DNA of 64,000 nt from positions 15,171,501 through 15,235,500 of the forward strand of contig NC_088359.1 in NCBI RefSeq assembly GCF_036884655.1, in the 5' to 3' direction. Below the pieces are notes generated by a model, which saw only the letters and a list, made by a program, of their open reading frames with translations, did not search any database and was not told where the DNA came from. This DNA is from Musa acuminata AAA Group. Taxonomy: Eukaryota; Streptophyta; Magnoliopsida; Zingiberales; Musaceae. Shown here in pieces: positions 34,306-44,638 of the stretch (its first letter is position 1; the number at the start of each line of letters is the position of its first letter). The position numbers were made by a program, and so were the translations under genes.

Positions 34306-36895
34306 TTAGCTAATAACAAAATTAAATTTGATAAAAATATCTTTTTCTCTTCGGGTGAAGTGCTCGATTTTGAGATCATGCTCCATACAGGATCTTGAGT
34401 CTCTAATAATCTCTTTCAAGAGCTGAGCATTGTTTGTGTGTTGACATTCAAAGATTCTATTACATCTCTCCTTCCACATCCACCAAATAGCGCATCTGAA
34501 AGTAACATTTGCCAGTTGTGTAAGTGGCCCTTTTCTTGAGAAACATTGCATAAGGTCGCCTAGTTCTTGGTGCAAGTTTGGTTGCGGCAGTCTATTGAGT
34601 TCAAATCGCTGGAGAATCTCCTTCCATATCCATTTTGTATAATTACAAGCAAAATAAAGGTGGTCAACAGTTTCTTCTTGTTGCAAACAAATGGATCATC
34701 GGTTAACATGATAGATACCTCTTCTTTTCATATTGTCTATTGTAGGTAGTTTATTGAGAAGGGCCTGCCATGTACATAAGGAGTGTCTTTGTGATCCCGG
34801 TCGATCCCATGTCCAACTGCTTGGGACCCACTTGTTATTTCTTTGTCTAATTTGATTCCATACGGATGTGGCACTAAATTTGCCATTGTCATGAGGCCAA
34901 ATAAGTATATCTGAAGAGTTGTTCCTGATTGGAATAGCTATGATAGTCGGCCAAAGTGATAACATTTCGGGAGAAATAGGATTAGGGAGACACCAGGTAC
35001 CGTTAGCAATGAACTCGGAAACCTTCCAATCTTTGGGAGCCCCAAGATCTTTTCGTATTCTGTCGCCATATAATTGAAATATACTCTTCCCATTCACCCA
35101 AGGATCGTACCACATATTAGTACTAGTTCCAGAAGAGATTGCATAAGAAATGTGTTTGATTAGCCAATTCCTTGCCTTTAAAATTCCTTTCCAAACTGAA
35201 GAGTGGTATGTTCTTGTTGAAATTTCCCAGATTGATTCCTTTGAAAGATACCTAGCAGAAACCCATTGTGACCATAAGGAACATTTGTTTTGCAAAAGAT
35301 CCCACAATTGTTGTACCAGGCATGCTTGATTCCAATCTCTAGTATTTCTCAAATTTAGCCCCCCTTCATCTCTCGGTTTGCAAATGCTATCCCAATTTAC
35401 CATATGCATTGATTTATCATTTGTGCCATTCCAGAAGAAGTTCATTAATAACCGTTTAATAACTTGGAGAAGTCCAGCAGGCAGAAGAAATGCATTACAC
35501 CAATATATAGAGTAGGAGTGCAATACAGAACGGATGAGTTCGAGTCGTCCTGCTTTTGATAGAAGCCTATTTTTCCAAGAAGAAATTCTATTCTTTATTT
35601 TTTGTGGGATAGGCTGACAGTGGGTTTTGTGAATGCCTGTGGATATGAGCGGGAGACCCAAATAAGGAACTGGCAGGCTTCCCTCACTAACCCCCAAAGT
35701 TTGTGCAATAAAGACCTTATTCTCAACGTGAGGGCTCATATATACTTTACTTTTTGCATGATTTAACTGAAGTCCAGAAACCATACCAAAGTCATTCATA
35801 ATAGTAGCCAGGTTCTTTACTGAAGTTGGATCATTTTGGAGAAAGATAAGTAAATCATCTGCAAATGTTATATGTGATATATGAATAGAGCCAGCATTGG
35901 GTACCTTTATGCTGCCATTTAAGACTGCATGTTCCAACATACAGCTAAGTCCTTCCATCGCAATAGTAAAGAGATACAGAGAGAGTGGATCACCTTGTCG
36001 GATGCCATTCGTGCTCCCAAAAAAACCAATAGGTGAGCCATTAAAGAGTATCGAAAACTTTAGAGTTTCCAGGAAAGATTGAATCCAATTAACCCATTGC
36101 TGTGGGAAGTTCATATCGAGGAGCATCTTATAGATAAATTTCCTATTAACTGAATCAAAGGCTTTTCGTAAATCAGCTTTAAAACATATTTTTGTCCCTC
36201 TTGCTTTTGAATGCAAATCTTTGACCAAGTCATTAGCAAGCAAAATGTTATGATGTATACTTCTCCCTTTGATGAAAGCAGCTTGATTTGGGCTAATGAT
36301 CTTGTGTATTACCTTTTGCATTCTATTTGCTAATACTTTGGAGATGATCTTGTAAATAAAGTTGCATAATGATATGGGTCGATAGTTCTCTAGTGAATCA
36401 GCCCCTGCATTCTTCGGAATTAAAGAAATAAAGGTGCAATTCATCTCTCTAAGAATATGACCTGAAGAGAAAAAATGTTGGCAAGCCTTGATCACATCAT
36501 TTCCAATAATAGACCAAGCAGTTTGGTAAAATTCAGCTGGAAATCCATCTGGACCTGGGCTTTTGTGCTTTGGTGACTTAAAGACAACACATACAATTTC
36601 GTCGTCAGTAATTGGGGCATTGAGGATTGAAATAGCTTCCGAATCAAGTTTTCTAGTCGGCTCCACATGAATGTTATTAGTTTTCCCAGCTTGATTGAGT
36701 AAGGAATAAAAAAATTGCTCTGTGTGTGCTTTAACCTCTTCTAAATTCTCAATAAGATTATCATCTTTGTCTCTGCATTTGCTGATACGGTTAACAGCCC
36801 TTCGAGTAGCAATTGAAGCATAGAAAAATTTAGTATTGGAATCTCCTAGTGTAAGCCAATGCTGTCGAGACTTCTGCTTTACAAAACTTTCCTCC
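34306..36895 (-). pseudogene. LINE-2 ORF2, RT to C terminus
   Basis: It covers the ORF2 region from EESFVKQKSRQHW through RT (IPKNAGADSLENYRPISL, KADLRKAFD, FADD) to the C terminus. It is open from the 5' junction down to about 34693, where TGA replaces the first Cys of the zf-RVT zinc motif. The last 126 residues continue in frame after that stop. Relative to LINE-1, EN is absent here because it sits in the inverted segment. Confidence 0.92.
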
Positions 36896-37110
36896 AGGAT
36901 ATTGTGCTGCAACAATCTTATCGTGCTTCAACAAACCCTGCCAATCAAGACCACATGATTCAAGGTATTTTAAAGTTTAAAAATCTGCAAGCTGTAGATG
37001 AAGTGGATAAATATAGAAATAAAGTCATAAAAGGTAAGGATATTGTGCGGGAGGAAAATACAAAATCGAAGGATAAGAAAAAGGATGGTACAGTCCATCC
37101 AAAGTCGTAG
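36896..37110 (+). pseudogene. LINE-2 ORF1 C-terminal end (inverted segment)
   Basis: This is the last 70 or so residues of ORF1 (QQSYRASTNPANQDHM through the lysine-rich end), nearly identical to the end of the ORF1 at 44639-46165. The rest of ORF1 was never copied. Confidence 0.9.
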
Positions 37111-37148
37111 GATGAATACCTTACCACCTTTTCATTTCTTTATTACTG

Positions 37149-38143
37149 GTGAAGATAACATGTTGGAATGTTCGCGGACTTAATAAGCCGGAAAAATGTC
37201 GGGAGCTCAATAGAATAATCAAGTCTGCCGCATGTGATATTGTTATTCTAGTAGAAACGAAAATTAAACAATCGCGCGTTCAAGCTCAAAAGAATTTAAT
37301 ATGGCCGGACGCAGAACTGTTTACCAATGACTCAAATGAAACTTTTGGTAGAATATGGGTCTTATGGCATCCTAACTCTATTAATGCTTGGTTTATTTCT
37401 GCTACTGATCAATTCATTCAACTTAAGGTAGAGGACAAAAAGAATGGCTGTCAATTCAATTTCATTGGTATATATGCTTCAAATAGTCTGCAAGAAAGAA
37501 ATACTCTTTGGTCTGACCTGACTAATATTGCAAATGGCTGTCTTAATGTACCTTGGATTGTTCTTGGAGACTTTAATACTGTTCGGTATACAAATGAAAA
37601 AGAGGGGGGTAGACAACTTTCAGAAAGCCAGCTTCAAAGTTTTAATGATTACATTGACATTGCAGCTTTGTTTGATATGAAATCTGTGGGTAATTGGCTC
37701 TCCTGGAGTAATCAAGGTGCTGCTAACAGAAAAATAATGGCTCGACTTGATAGGTGTTTGATTAATCATGAATGGTTAACAGTTTACCCAGATTCACTTC
37801 TTGAGTATGGTGCTCCTTTGTTTTCTGACCATTCTTTAATGTATATACACGCAGACAAAGCGACACCAAGAGGCAAGAAACCGTTTAGATTCTTTAACAT
37901 GTGGAGTACTCATCCTCAATTTTCTTGATGTTATCAGATCTGCTTGGAATGTTAATGTGCATGGATCTCCCCCTTACATCTTATGTCAAAAGCTCAAAGC
38001 CTGTAAAGCAGCACTAAAGGAGTGGAATACAAATACCTTTGGCAATATTACCACCACAGTTCAATTTTGCAGGAAGGAACTAATGTCATTGCAACATGAG
38101 CTGCAACTTCAGCCAAATGATGAGAATATTATCTACAAAGAGA
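37149..38143 (+). pseudogene. LINE-2 ORF2 endonuclease part (inverted segment)
   Basis: The endonuclease starts KITCWNVRGLNKPEKC and keeps VETK, GDFN, LDRC and SDHS. The normal ATG (as at 46204) is GTG here. An extra T near 37922 shifts the frame after MWSTHPQF. The segment ends at IYKET at the target duplication. Confidence 0.9.
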
Positions 38144-38159
38144 CAAATTGAGTCACCTT

Positions 38160-39471
38160 AGTTCCTCCATCAAATGCTTCTCCGAGATAAAGTGCATGTG
38201 CCCCGAAGCTCCCTTCGTCTTTGGCACCATGCAAGATGAGTCCGCTTCGTCAGAATGAAGGACCCATGGAACAACATGATCATACTATTGCCTCTGCAAG
38301 AGTTCATGTCCTTGACCTCTGTCTAAGGAAAGCACTGTGCCTCTGCTCCACGTTCCAACTTCTATGCTGGCTCCCTTCATGTGGCTTGAGTACTTCGCCA
38401 AGTTACACCCATGTTGCTCCGCTCTTCGTTTTCACATTGAGTCGATGTTGGCCCTCGCGTCCACCATTCCACGGGTCAGCCCTCCATTGAGTCCGATCTC
38501 CACATCGACTCCAACTGTGCCTTCATTTGTGTTGCTTTGGGTCGCTCCCCCACTTGATCTCGCAATGCATTCTCTCAAGCGAGATCATACGACGACTCCT
38601 CGCCACTTGCTTAGTCCATCGAGCTTTGTGGAGTTGTTGTTTGTTGAGGTACTCCTCCTCAACATATGAGGTCCGTCTCACATGATTCTCCCTCTAGAGA
38701 GCCGGGACTTATCTCTCCTGGATAACTGTCCCATTGGAGCAACATCTCTCTTCGTTTCAGAGACCACCATCCCCTTGGACTACTCCGATCTGTTGAACAA
38801 ACTGTGCATTGATCTGCCTCCTGCAAATGCACTTGCTAGATTGCGACTCTACGTCAATACAGCCCCCACTGCACCACTCAAGGCCTAGCGACATGCTGAA
38901 CTCATTGCACACTTCAGCCTCCTACGTACGTATCCTTCATATGCCGAAGAGAAAGTTTCAATGCTCCATGGCGCCGAGTTTCAGTCGCCTTGGGATGGCC
39001 ACGAACATTCCATCGTCTGCATACAAGCCCATGCATGAGTACCAAATTCTTCGAGTTAGCAATTCCCCTCACCTCTGTGAGCTTTGCATAACTCTTTTGA
39101 TCGTTGAGCAACTCATTCCACCTTACATGGTCTCATCCTTTACCAAGCGCCTCGCTTGGCTTGAGCACCATCAAGTATAGTTGTCAACGTTGAGCCGTAG
39201 CTCAAACTCAGCCATCCCAACCTTTGTTCGCTCCGCATTCTTCCAAGGTTTCCCGTTCTCATGGTGCCTCTTGCGCGAAGGGTTGGACATTCCTCTGAAT
39301 TCCAATGTCAGATGCCAGCTTCTCCGAGCAACTCCTTTTCCCTACATCTCCATGCCTGTTTTCCCCCAAACGGTCGCGCGTGTGCTGACTGCCCTCAACG
39401 CAGCCCCGATAGGTCCCCCACGTTTGCATGGTAAGTGTTTCTATGAGTGCTTGTCCGGCTCTGATACCATC
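38160..39471 (-). other. Interior of element G, 5' portion with PBS
   Basis: The minus-strand PBS TGGTATCAGAGC (39458-39469, read as GCTCTGATACCA on plus) is two bases from G's 5' LTR. The rest is about 1.3 kb without recognisable gag. ORFs on plus (38337-38669, 38809-39180 and 39181-39567) are antisense to the element and carry no known motif, so I do not call them genes. Confidence 0.75.
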
Positions 39472-39918
39472 TATCACGTACTTAGCTGGTTTTACCTAAG
39501 TCGTGCAACACCCTTGCGTGTCCGTCCGCAAAGGTCAGCCTCCCCGAAGCCTCCCATTGTCCCTTAAGACCAACAAAAGAGAGAACGGGCTAGAGAGAAC
39601 GCCTCAATTGGGATCCACAAGCAAACATCCCTGAAAATACACTTCATAGATAATGCAAATTACAAACAGACTTTACAAGCTCTGAACAGTGGCACAACAA
39701 AGGGTAAAATGGTCCATTATAAATCAAAAATCTCTCGCACGTGTCCACATGACACAACCTTTATTTACAAGCCTAAAGAGGCCACCAACCCAACTAAAAT
39801 GGGACTATTAAGCCTTTGGCCGCCCCTCTACAGGCTGTACAAGGCATGAACATGCCAAAAGACACGGACATATATAAGCATTACATCAAATACCTTGTTT
39901 AAAAGTTTGTCCATGACA
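39472..39918 (-). repeat. 5' LTR of element G (unfilled LINE site)
   Basis: 447 bp and a close match to the split LTR at 10537-15827. It has AATGCAAATTACAAACAG without interruption at about 39654-39671, exactly where LINE-1 sits in the other LTR. The minus strand begins TGTCATGGACAAAC. Confidence 0.9.
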
Positions 39919-40099
39919 GTGCTTCCGGTGACGATGAACTCTCGGCGAGCACTCGGTATATCGTCTAAGTCTTTGACTCTGGCCCATCATATGCTTTATG
40001 CCTTATTGCTATTGTAGTTAATCCTGCACACTTTTCACAACACATGGATCAGATCAAATAATTTACCAATTGATTTCATCATCAAAATCCGAGATTCAA
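39919..40099 (-). repeat. Copia LTR fragment Y (start of LTR)
   Basis: The minus strand begins GTTGAATCTCGGATTTTGAT at about 40099, the start of a copia LTR of the family seen at 58031, and runs to G's insertion point. Its continuation is 10536-10483. Confidence 0.8.
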
Positions 40100-40104
40100 C
40101 GATA

Positions 40105-40363
40105 TTTTCTTATTATCTCTGTAACTCGGGAGTCATAGAGTCTAACATGTAACACTGAGCAAGAGTGGAGTCGTATATATACATCACATAGCGAGTGATC
40201 TCATTCTCACTGGCCCCTTCCTCAGGCATAGGCATCACTGTATCAAGGACATACATTATTTTCTCCGCCATGATATTCTTAAGTTACGGAGCCAATCAGT
40301 ATAATTTGGACCAATAAAGCGGTTGATATCAAGTATGCCACGTAAGGGACTTATATGCGACAT
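40105..40363 (-). pseudogene. gag: Copia X gag N-terminal fragment
   Basis: Reading leftwards from the ATG at 40363-40361, the product begins MSHISPLRGILDINRFIGPN and continues YTDWLRNLRI, the N-terminal signature of another copia gag type. A small indel near 40273 shifts the frame; the second frame reads MAEKIMYVLDTVMPMPEEG and ends at PELQR and stops by about 40105. The rest of X was displaced when copia LTR Y inserted. It is clearly unlike the SIRE-type gag at 4153 and 59373. Confidence 0.82.
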
Positions 40364-41105
40364 ATTTCTGAAAATAAAGATGTATTGAATAAATAACATG
40401 CAGATTTTATAAAAAAATAAACAATTTAGATAAGGACTTCTATCTTAGTCTACTCCCACTATTTTCTCGTGAATCACACAACTCCCTCTTGTATATGAAT
40501 CAGAGACCCCCGATAGATCTCTAGTGGGGATCAAGATCCAATCAACGTCTTAACGTAACCTCGAGTGACTCAACCAATTATGCGAAGCCCTTAAAGGTAG
40601 GCAACTCTTGCCAATCACAACTCCTTGTGGTTCCTATCCTGTTCGACCTCTGAACCACCATGGCCTAGCGGTGGTAGGCAGCTCGCTCACGGGACTAGTG
40701 CCCATGAGTAGGCTGTTTGTGCAGTGCCTCTACTCGTGGGCGTAGCTCTCGCAGGCGTCGCTGCCCCACCGGGGTGGCGCCCCTATAGGCCCTACCACCC
40801 CTACGGGTAGTTTCCCCGTAGGCACCGCCCCCGTGGTGTAGTGCCCACCCCTACGAGCGGCACTGCTGGCGGCCAACTATAGGCAGGCCGCCGATCATCG
40901 GCAGCGAGTAACCAGCCACTTGCACGCAGGCGACCAAGGCTGCAGGCAGTCTTTGGCCACTTTTGCATGGGCAGCAAGGGCAGTAACAATTGCTGCAATT
41001 TCTCGCCTTTGGCATTAACGATCTTGACGATAAAATTCTTCCTAAGACATAACACATGTAGTTCAAAACCATTCTATTGCATGAACAACCTGGCTTTGAT
41101 ATAAC
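40364..41105 (-). other. Copia X leader and PBS
   Basis: About 740 bp lie between the X LTR and gag, partly GC-rich. A degenerate minus-strand PBS (plus-strand GGCTTTGATATA, 41092-41103) abuts the LTR. Small ORFs (40801-41055 and 40851-41192, minus) overlap this leader and LTR and are not credible genes. Confidence 0.7.
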
Positions 41106-41282
41106 TGTTGGGAAATCTAGGGCGACATCATATGCACAGCGAAAGAACATAAAAGAAAAAACCCAAATTTCCCAATATGTGTTTGTCGTCATGCGAAAAT
41201 TGGTGTGTGAAATCCGTAAAATTAAAAATTGTATGTCAGAAAGATAGTTGTGTTACCTAGGGAGATCATATATCCCTGAATC

Positions 41283-41719
41283 TGAACAGTATTAAAGTCT
41301 CCAAGTACAATCCAAGGTACATTGAGACAGCCATTTGCAATATTAGTCAGGTCAGACCAAAGAGTATTTCTTTCTTGCATACTATTTGAAGCATATATAC
41401 CAATGAAATTGAATTGACAGCCATTCTTTTTGTCCTCTACCTTAAGTTGAATGAATTGATCAGTAGCAGAAATAAACCAAGCATTAATAGAGTTAGGATG
41501 CCATAAGACCCATATTCTACCAAAAGTTTCATTTGAGTCATTGGTAAACAGTTCTGCGTCCGGCCATATTAAATTCTTTTGAGCTTGAACGCGCGATTGT
41601 TTAATTTTCGTTTCTACTAGAATAACAATATCACATGCGGCAGACTTGATTATTCTATTGAGCTCCCGACATTTTTCCGGCTTATTAAGTCCGCGAACAT
41701 TCCAACATGTTATCTTCAT
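41283..41719 (-). pseudogene. LINE-3 inverted ORF2 N-terminal fragment
   Basis: It encodes the first 145 or so residues of the endonuclease (MKITCWNVRG, VETK, GDFNTV) and is then cut at the target duplication. The open frame runs a further 20 residues into flanking X LTR sequence, ending at 41222. Confidence 0.92.
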
Positions 41720-41757
41720 CAGTAATAAAGAAATGAAAAGGTGGTAAGGTATTCATC

Positions 41758-43284
41758 CTACGACTTTGGATGGACTGTACCATCCTTTTTCTTATCCTTC
41801 GGTTTTGTATTTTCCTCCCGCACAATATCCTTACCTTTTATGACTTTATTTCTATATTTATCCACTTCATCTACAGCTTGCAGATTTTTAAACTTTAAAA
41901 TACCTTGAATCATGTGGTCTTGATTGGCAGGGTTTGTTGAAGCACGATAAGATTGTTGCAGCACAATTTCCTGGATAGTACTTGTTGGAGTAGCTTGGCT
42001 AGAGAGGTTTGTTGGGGCATGAGTTTGTTGAGACAGAATATCCTTGTTGGCGATGTTTGTTGTGGCTTGAGTTTGTTGAGGAAGAATATCCTTGCTGGCG
42101 AGATTTGTTTGGGCCTGAGTTTGTTGAGTTATTGTGGACGGATCCAATGATATTGGAAGAGATGAAGTTCCTGACTTATGTTTCTCCTGTCCACTAGTAC
42201 CAAGGGAAACCTCTGTTGTGGAAGGCTCCGACATTGTAGGAAGAGATATAATTTTGGATTTGTCCTTCTGTCCGCGGTGCTGTCCTTGTGAGTCGGAATG
42301 CTCAATAGTCTTCGCCACCATCGGTGCTACTGCCATTAGAGAAGACTCGCTTTGTTGCGGAGGCGCTTGACGTGGTCGATAGACCTTTGTGATTTGTTTT
42401 GGAGTTTGCTGACAAGCTCCATTTGCATGACCAAAAGATAAGCAATGCTGACATCGTTGTGGCTTCCAAGAATATGAGACATGTACCTTCCGAGTGTTCC
42501 CATCAAGATCACGATAGAAAACCTCATTTGGAAGATCTTCGTCAGAAGAAACCAGTACACATGCTCGTGCAAATGCTAATCTCGTCTGAGCAGCTGTTGC
42601 TTTGTCGATGTAGAGTGGCTGTCCCAGAGTGCTGCATAACTTTGCAATAAAACGTCGACTCCAAAGATGTAGAGGAAGACCTTGAAAGGATACCCATAAT
42701 GGAATAGACTGTAGGCTATCTAACTCCAAACGGACATCAGGAGACCAGCGTCGTAGAATCATTGGATGGCCGCGAATAGTCCAGAATCCTTCGAGGACTC
42801 GTTGTAAATCTTCTTCAGAGTATAGCTTGCAAACAAAGAATCCGTTCTCCAGCATATGAAGATCAAATGACGATATTCCCCATCGAGTTTTGATAAATGA
42901 GGATAGTGGGAAATAAGATGTTTTGAGACCTACCACATAGCCAACAATCGCCATAGACCATGTCTCAATAAGCTCTGCTGAATCAGCAGTCTCGTATACA
43001 ACAATCTTCTTATCAGCCTGAACTTCTGGAGTAAAGAATTCCAAGCTTAGATCCGGACTTCCAACCGGAGCCTTGAAGAGGCTAGTCCAAGGCCTAGGGT
43101 TACTGGAAATGAGGGCAGGCTGCCGCAATCTAGAGCGCGATCTACTTCGATGCTGTTTCGTCGAAGGAGTTTCTCTCTGGAGAGGATATGGAGGAGGAGC
43201 CAATTGAGGGGTAACGGTAGGGAGTCTTACCATCGTATCAACTCTCCCGCCACCGTCGCCAGCCCTAGGGGCCGTCGCTGCCAT
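41758..43284 (-). CDS. LINE ORF1 protein, intact (inverted copy)
   Basis: An uninterrupted 508-residue ORF1. The layout is an N-terminal Pro/Arg-rich part with an SRSRSRLR stretch (about 47-54), a DUF4283-like domain (about 100-240), a CCHC knuckle (CQHCLSFGHANGAC, starting at residue 278), a Gln/Thr-rich linker with TQAQTNLASKDI-type repeats, and a lysine-rich C terminus. It differs from the plus copy at about five residues and keeps the Gly of the knuckle that the plus copy has lost. ORF1 binds LINE RNA. It has its own 5' UTR (43285-43789), so expression is conceivable, but its ORF2 is cut short. Confidence 0.9.
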   Translation of the reverse strand: MAATAPRAGDGGGRVDTMVRLPTVTPQLAPPPYPLQRETPSTKQHRSRSRSRLRQPALISSNPRPWTSLFKAPVGSPDLSLEFFTPEVQADKKIVVYETADSAELIETWSMAIVGYVVGLKTSYFPLSSFIKTRWGISSFDLHMLENGFFVCKLYSEEDLQRVLEGFWTIRGHPMILRRWSPDVRLELDSLQSIPLWVSFQGLPLHLWSRRFIAKLCSTLGQPLYIDKATAAQTRLAFARACVLVSSDEDLPNEVFYRDLDGNTRKVHVSYSWKPQRCQHCLSFGHANGACQQTPKQITKVYRPRQAPPQQSESSLMAVAPMVAKTIEHSDSQGQHRGQKDKSKIISLPTMSEPSTTEVSLGTSGQEKHKSGTSSLPISLDPSTITQQTQAQTNLASKDILPQQTQATTNIANKDILSQQTHAPTNLSSQATPTSTIQEIVLQQSYRASTNPANQDHMIQGILKFKNLQAVDEVDKYRNKVIKGKDIVREENTKPKDKKKDGTVHPKS

Positions 43285-43789
43285 GTTTGATCCCTCTTCT
43301 GGTCGCGGCTATAGAATCATCTCCATAGGGAAAAACCACCGTCGCAGTATATCAGATCGCCGCTACAGTACCGTCGCCCTAGGGAGATCTGGTCGCCGCT
43401 ATAGTATCGTCACCCTTCGGGAGAAGCCGACGCTGCAGGAGATCCGATCACCACTACAGTAAGGGAGATCAGATTGTTGCTAGCCAACGCTGCAGGAGTC
43501 AGATCGCTCTAGGGAGATCTCGTCGCCGCTACAGTGTCGTCGCCGCTACAGTATTGTCGCTGCTACAGTGTCGTCGCCGCCGCTACAGTACGTCGCCCTT
43601 GGGAAACAGCCGACGCTGCAGGAAATCAGATCGCCGCTACAGTGTCGTCGCCTGTCGCCCGTGGGAGAAAGCCGACGCTGTAGGAGTCAGATCGCCCTAG
43701 GGAGATCTGGCCGCCGCTACAGTGGTCGCCCTAGATCTGTTCGCCGCTACAGTGTTGTCGCCGCTACAGTGGTCGCCCTAGATCTGGTC
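43285..43789 (-). promoter_or_regulatory. LINE 5' UTR, probable internal promoter (inverted)
   Basis: GC-rich sequence upstream of the inverted ORF1, built of repeats such as GTCGCCGCTACAGTGTCGTC and CCCTAGGGAGATC. LINE 5' UTRs usually hold the promoter. This one is longer than the plus copy's (about 505 against about 290 bp) because it has more repeat units. The ORF at 43568-43798 is repeat sequence. Confidence 0.7.
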
Positions 43790-44335
43790 TCCATATAATT
43801 GAAATATACTCTTCCCATTCACCCAAGGATCGTACCACATATTAGTACTAGTTCCAGAAGAGATTGCATAAGAAATGTGTTTGATTAGCCAATTCCTTGC
43901 CTTTAAAATTCCTTTCCAAGCTGAATAGTGGTATGTTCTTGTTGAAATTTCCCAGATTGATTCCTTTGAAAGATACCTAGCAGAAACCCATTGTGACCAT
44001 AAGGAACATTTGTTTTGCAAAAGATCCCACAATTGTTGTACTAGGCATGCTTGATTCCAATCTCTAGTATTTCTCAAATTTAGCCCCCCTTCATCTTTCG
44101 GTTTACAAATGCTATCCCAATTTACCATATGCATTGCCTTATCATTTGTGTCATTCCAGAAGAAGTTCATTAATAACCGTTCAATATCTTGGAGAAGTCC
44201 AGCAGGCAGAAGAAATGCATTACACCAATATATAGAGTAGGAGTGCAATACAGAACGGATGAGTTCGAGTCGTCCTGCTTTTGATAGAAGCCTATTTTTC
44301 CAAGAAGAAATTCTATTCTTTATTTTTTGTAGAAC
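43790..44335 (-). pseudogene. LINE-3 inverted mid-ORF2 fragment
   Basis: It encodes ORF2 from about LQKIKNRISSWKNRLLSK to NGKSIFQLYGD, wedged between the two 5' UTRs. Its right end is followed by AGAACGGATGAGTTCGA (44331-44347), a copy of 44252-44268 inside the same fragment. Confidence 0.9.
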
Positions 44336-44345
44336 GGATGAGTTC

Positions 44346-44638
44346 GACGTACTGTAGCGGCGGCGACGATACTGTAGCAGCGACAATACTGTAGCGGCGA
44401 CGAGATCTCCCTAGGGCGATCTGACTCCTGCAGCGTTGGCTAGCAACAATCTGATCTCCCTTACTGTAGTGGTCATCGGATCTCCTGCAGCGTCGGCTTC
44501 TCCCGAAGGGTGACGATACTATAGCGGCGACCAGATCTCCCTAGGGCGACGGTACTGTAGCGGCAATCTGATATACTGCGACGGTGGTTTTTCCCTATGG
44601 AGATGATTCTATAGCCGCGACCAGAAGAGGGATCAAAC
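44346..44638 (+). promoter_or_regulatory. LINE 5' UTR, probable internal promoter (plus copy)
   Basis: GC-rich, with ACTGTAGCGGCG and CTCCCTAGGGCGA repeats. It is the reverse complement of part of 43285-43789 and leads directly into the ORF1 ATG at 44639. Confidence 0.7.

Larger units (their letters stand above)
34128..38143 (-). mobile_element. LINE-2 with 5' inversion (twin-priming structure)
   Basis: A 16-bp duplication CAAATTGAGTCACCTT flanks the whole unit (34112-34127 and 38144-38159). The 3' half lies on the minus strand (34128-about 36895, poly-T at its left end). The 5' part lies on the plus strand (about 36896-38143). The parts meet at about 36895, and roughly 40 bp of ORF2 between IYKET and EESFVK are missing. 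This is the classic result of two primers being used on one LINE RNA. Confidence 0.94.
10537..39918 (-). mobile_element. Gypsy-like element G (LARD-like), heavily nested
   Basis: The outer LTRs are at 10537-15827 (3' LTR, split by a LINE) and 39472-39918 (5' LTR), both on the minus strand with TGTC...GACA ends. A minus-strand PBS lies next to the 5' LTR (39458-39469) and a purine tract next to the 3' LTR (plus-strand TTCTCCCCCAC, 15828-15838). The flanks share GTGC (10533-10536 and 39919-39922), a 4-5 bp target duplication. Without its nested insertions (A+B, C and two LINEs) G would be about 4.5 kb with about 3.6 kb of interior, in which I recognise no gag or pol motif. That fits a large non-coding retrotransposon derivative. 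Confidence 0.8.

Noticed and set aside
38221..39567. Plus-strand ORFs up to 128 aa (38221-38490, 38809-39180, 39181-39567)
   Set aside because: They are antisense to element G, run across its PBS and into its LTR, and lack recognisable domains.
43568..43798. 76-aa ORF in the head-to-head LINE region
   Set aside because: It is repeat sequence of the LINE 5' UTR read antisense to ORF1.
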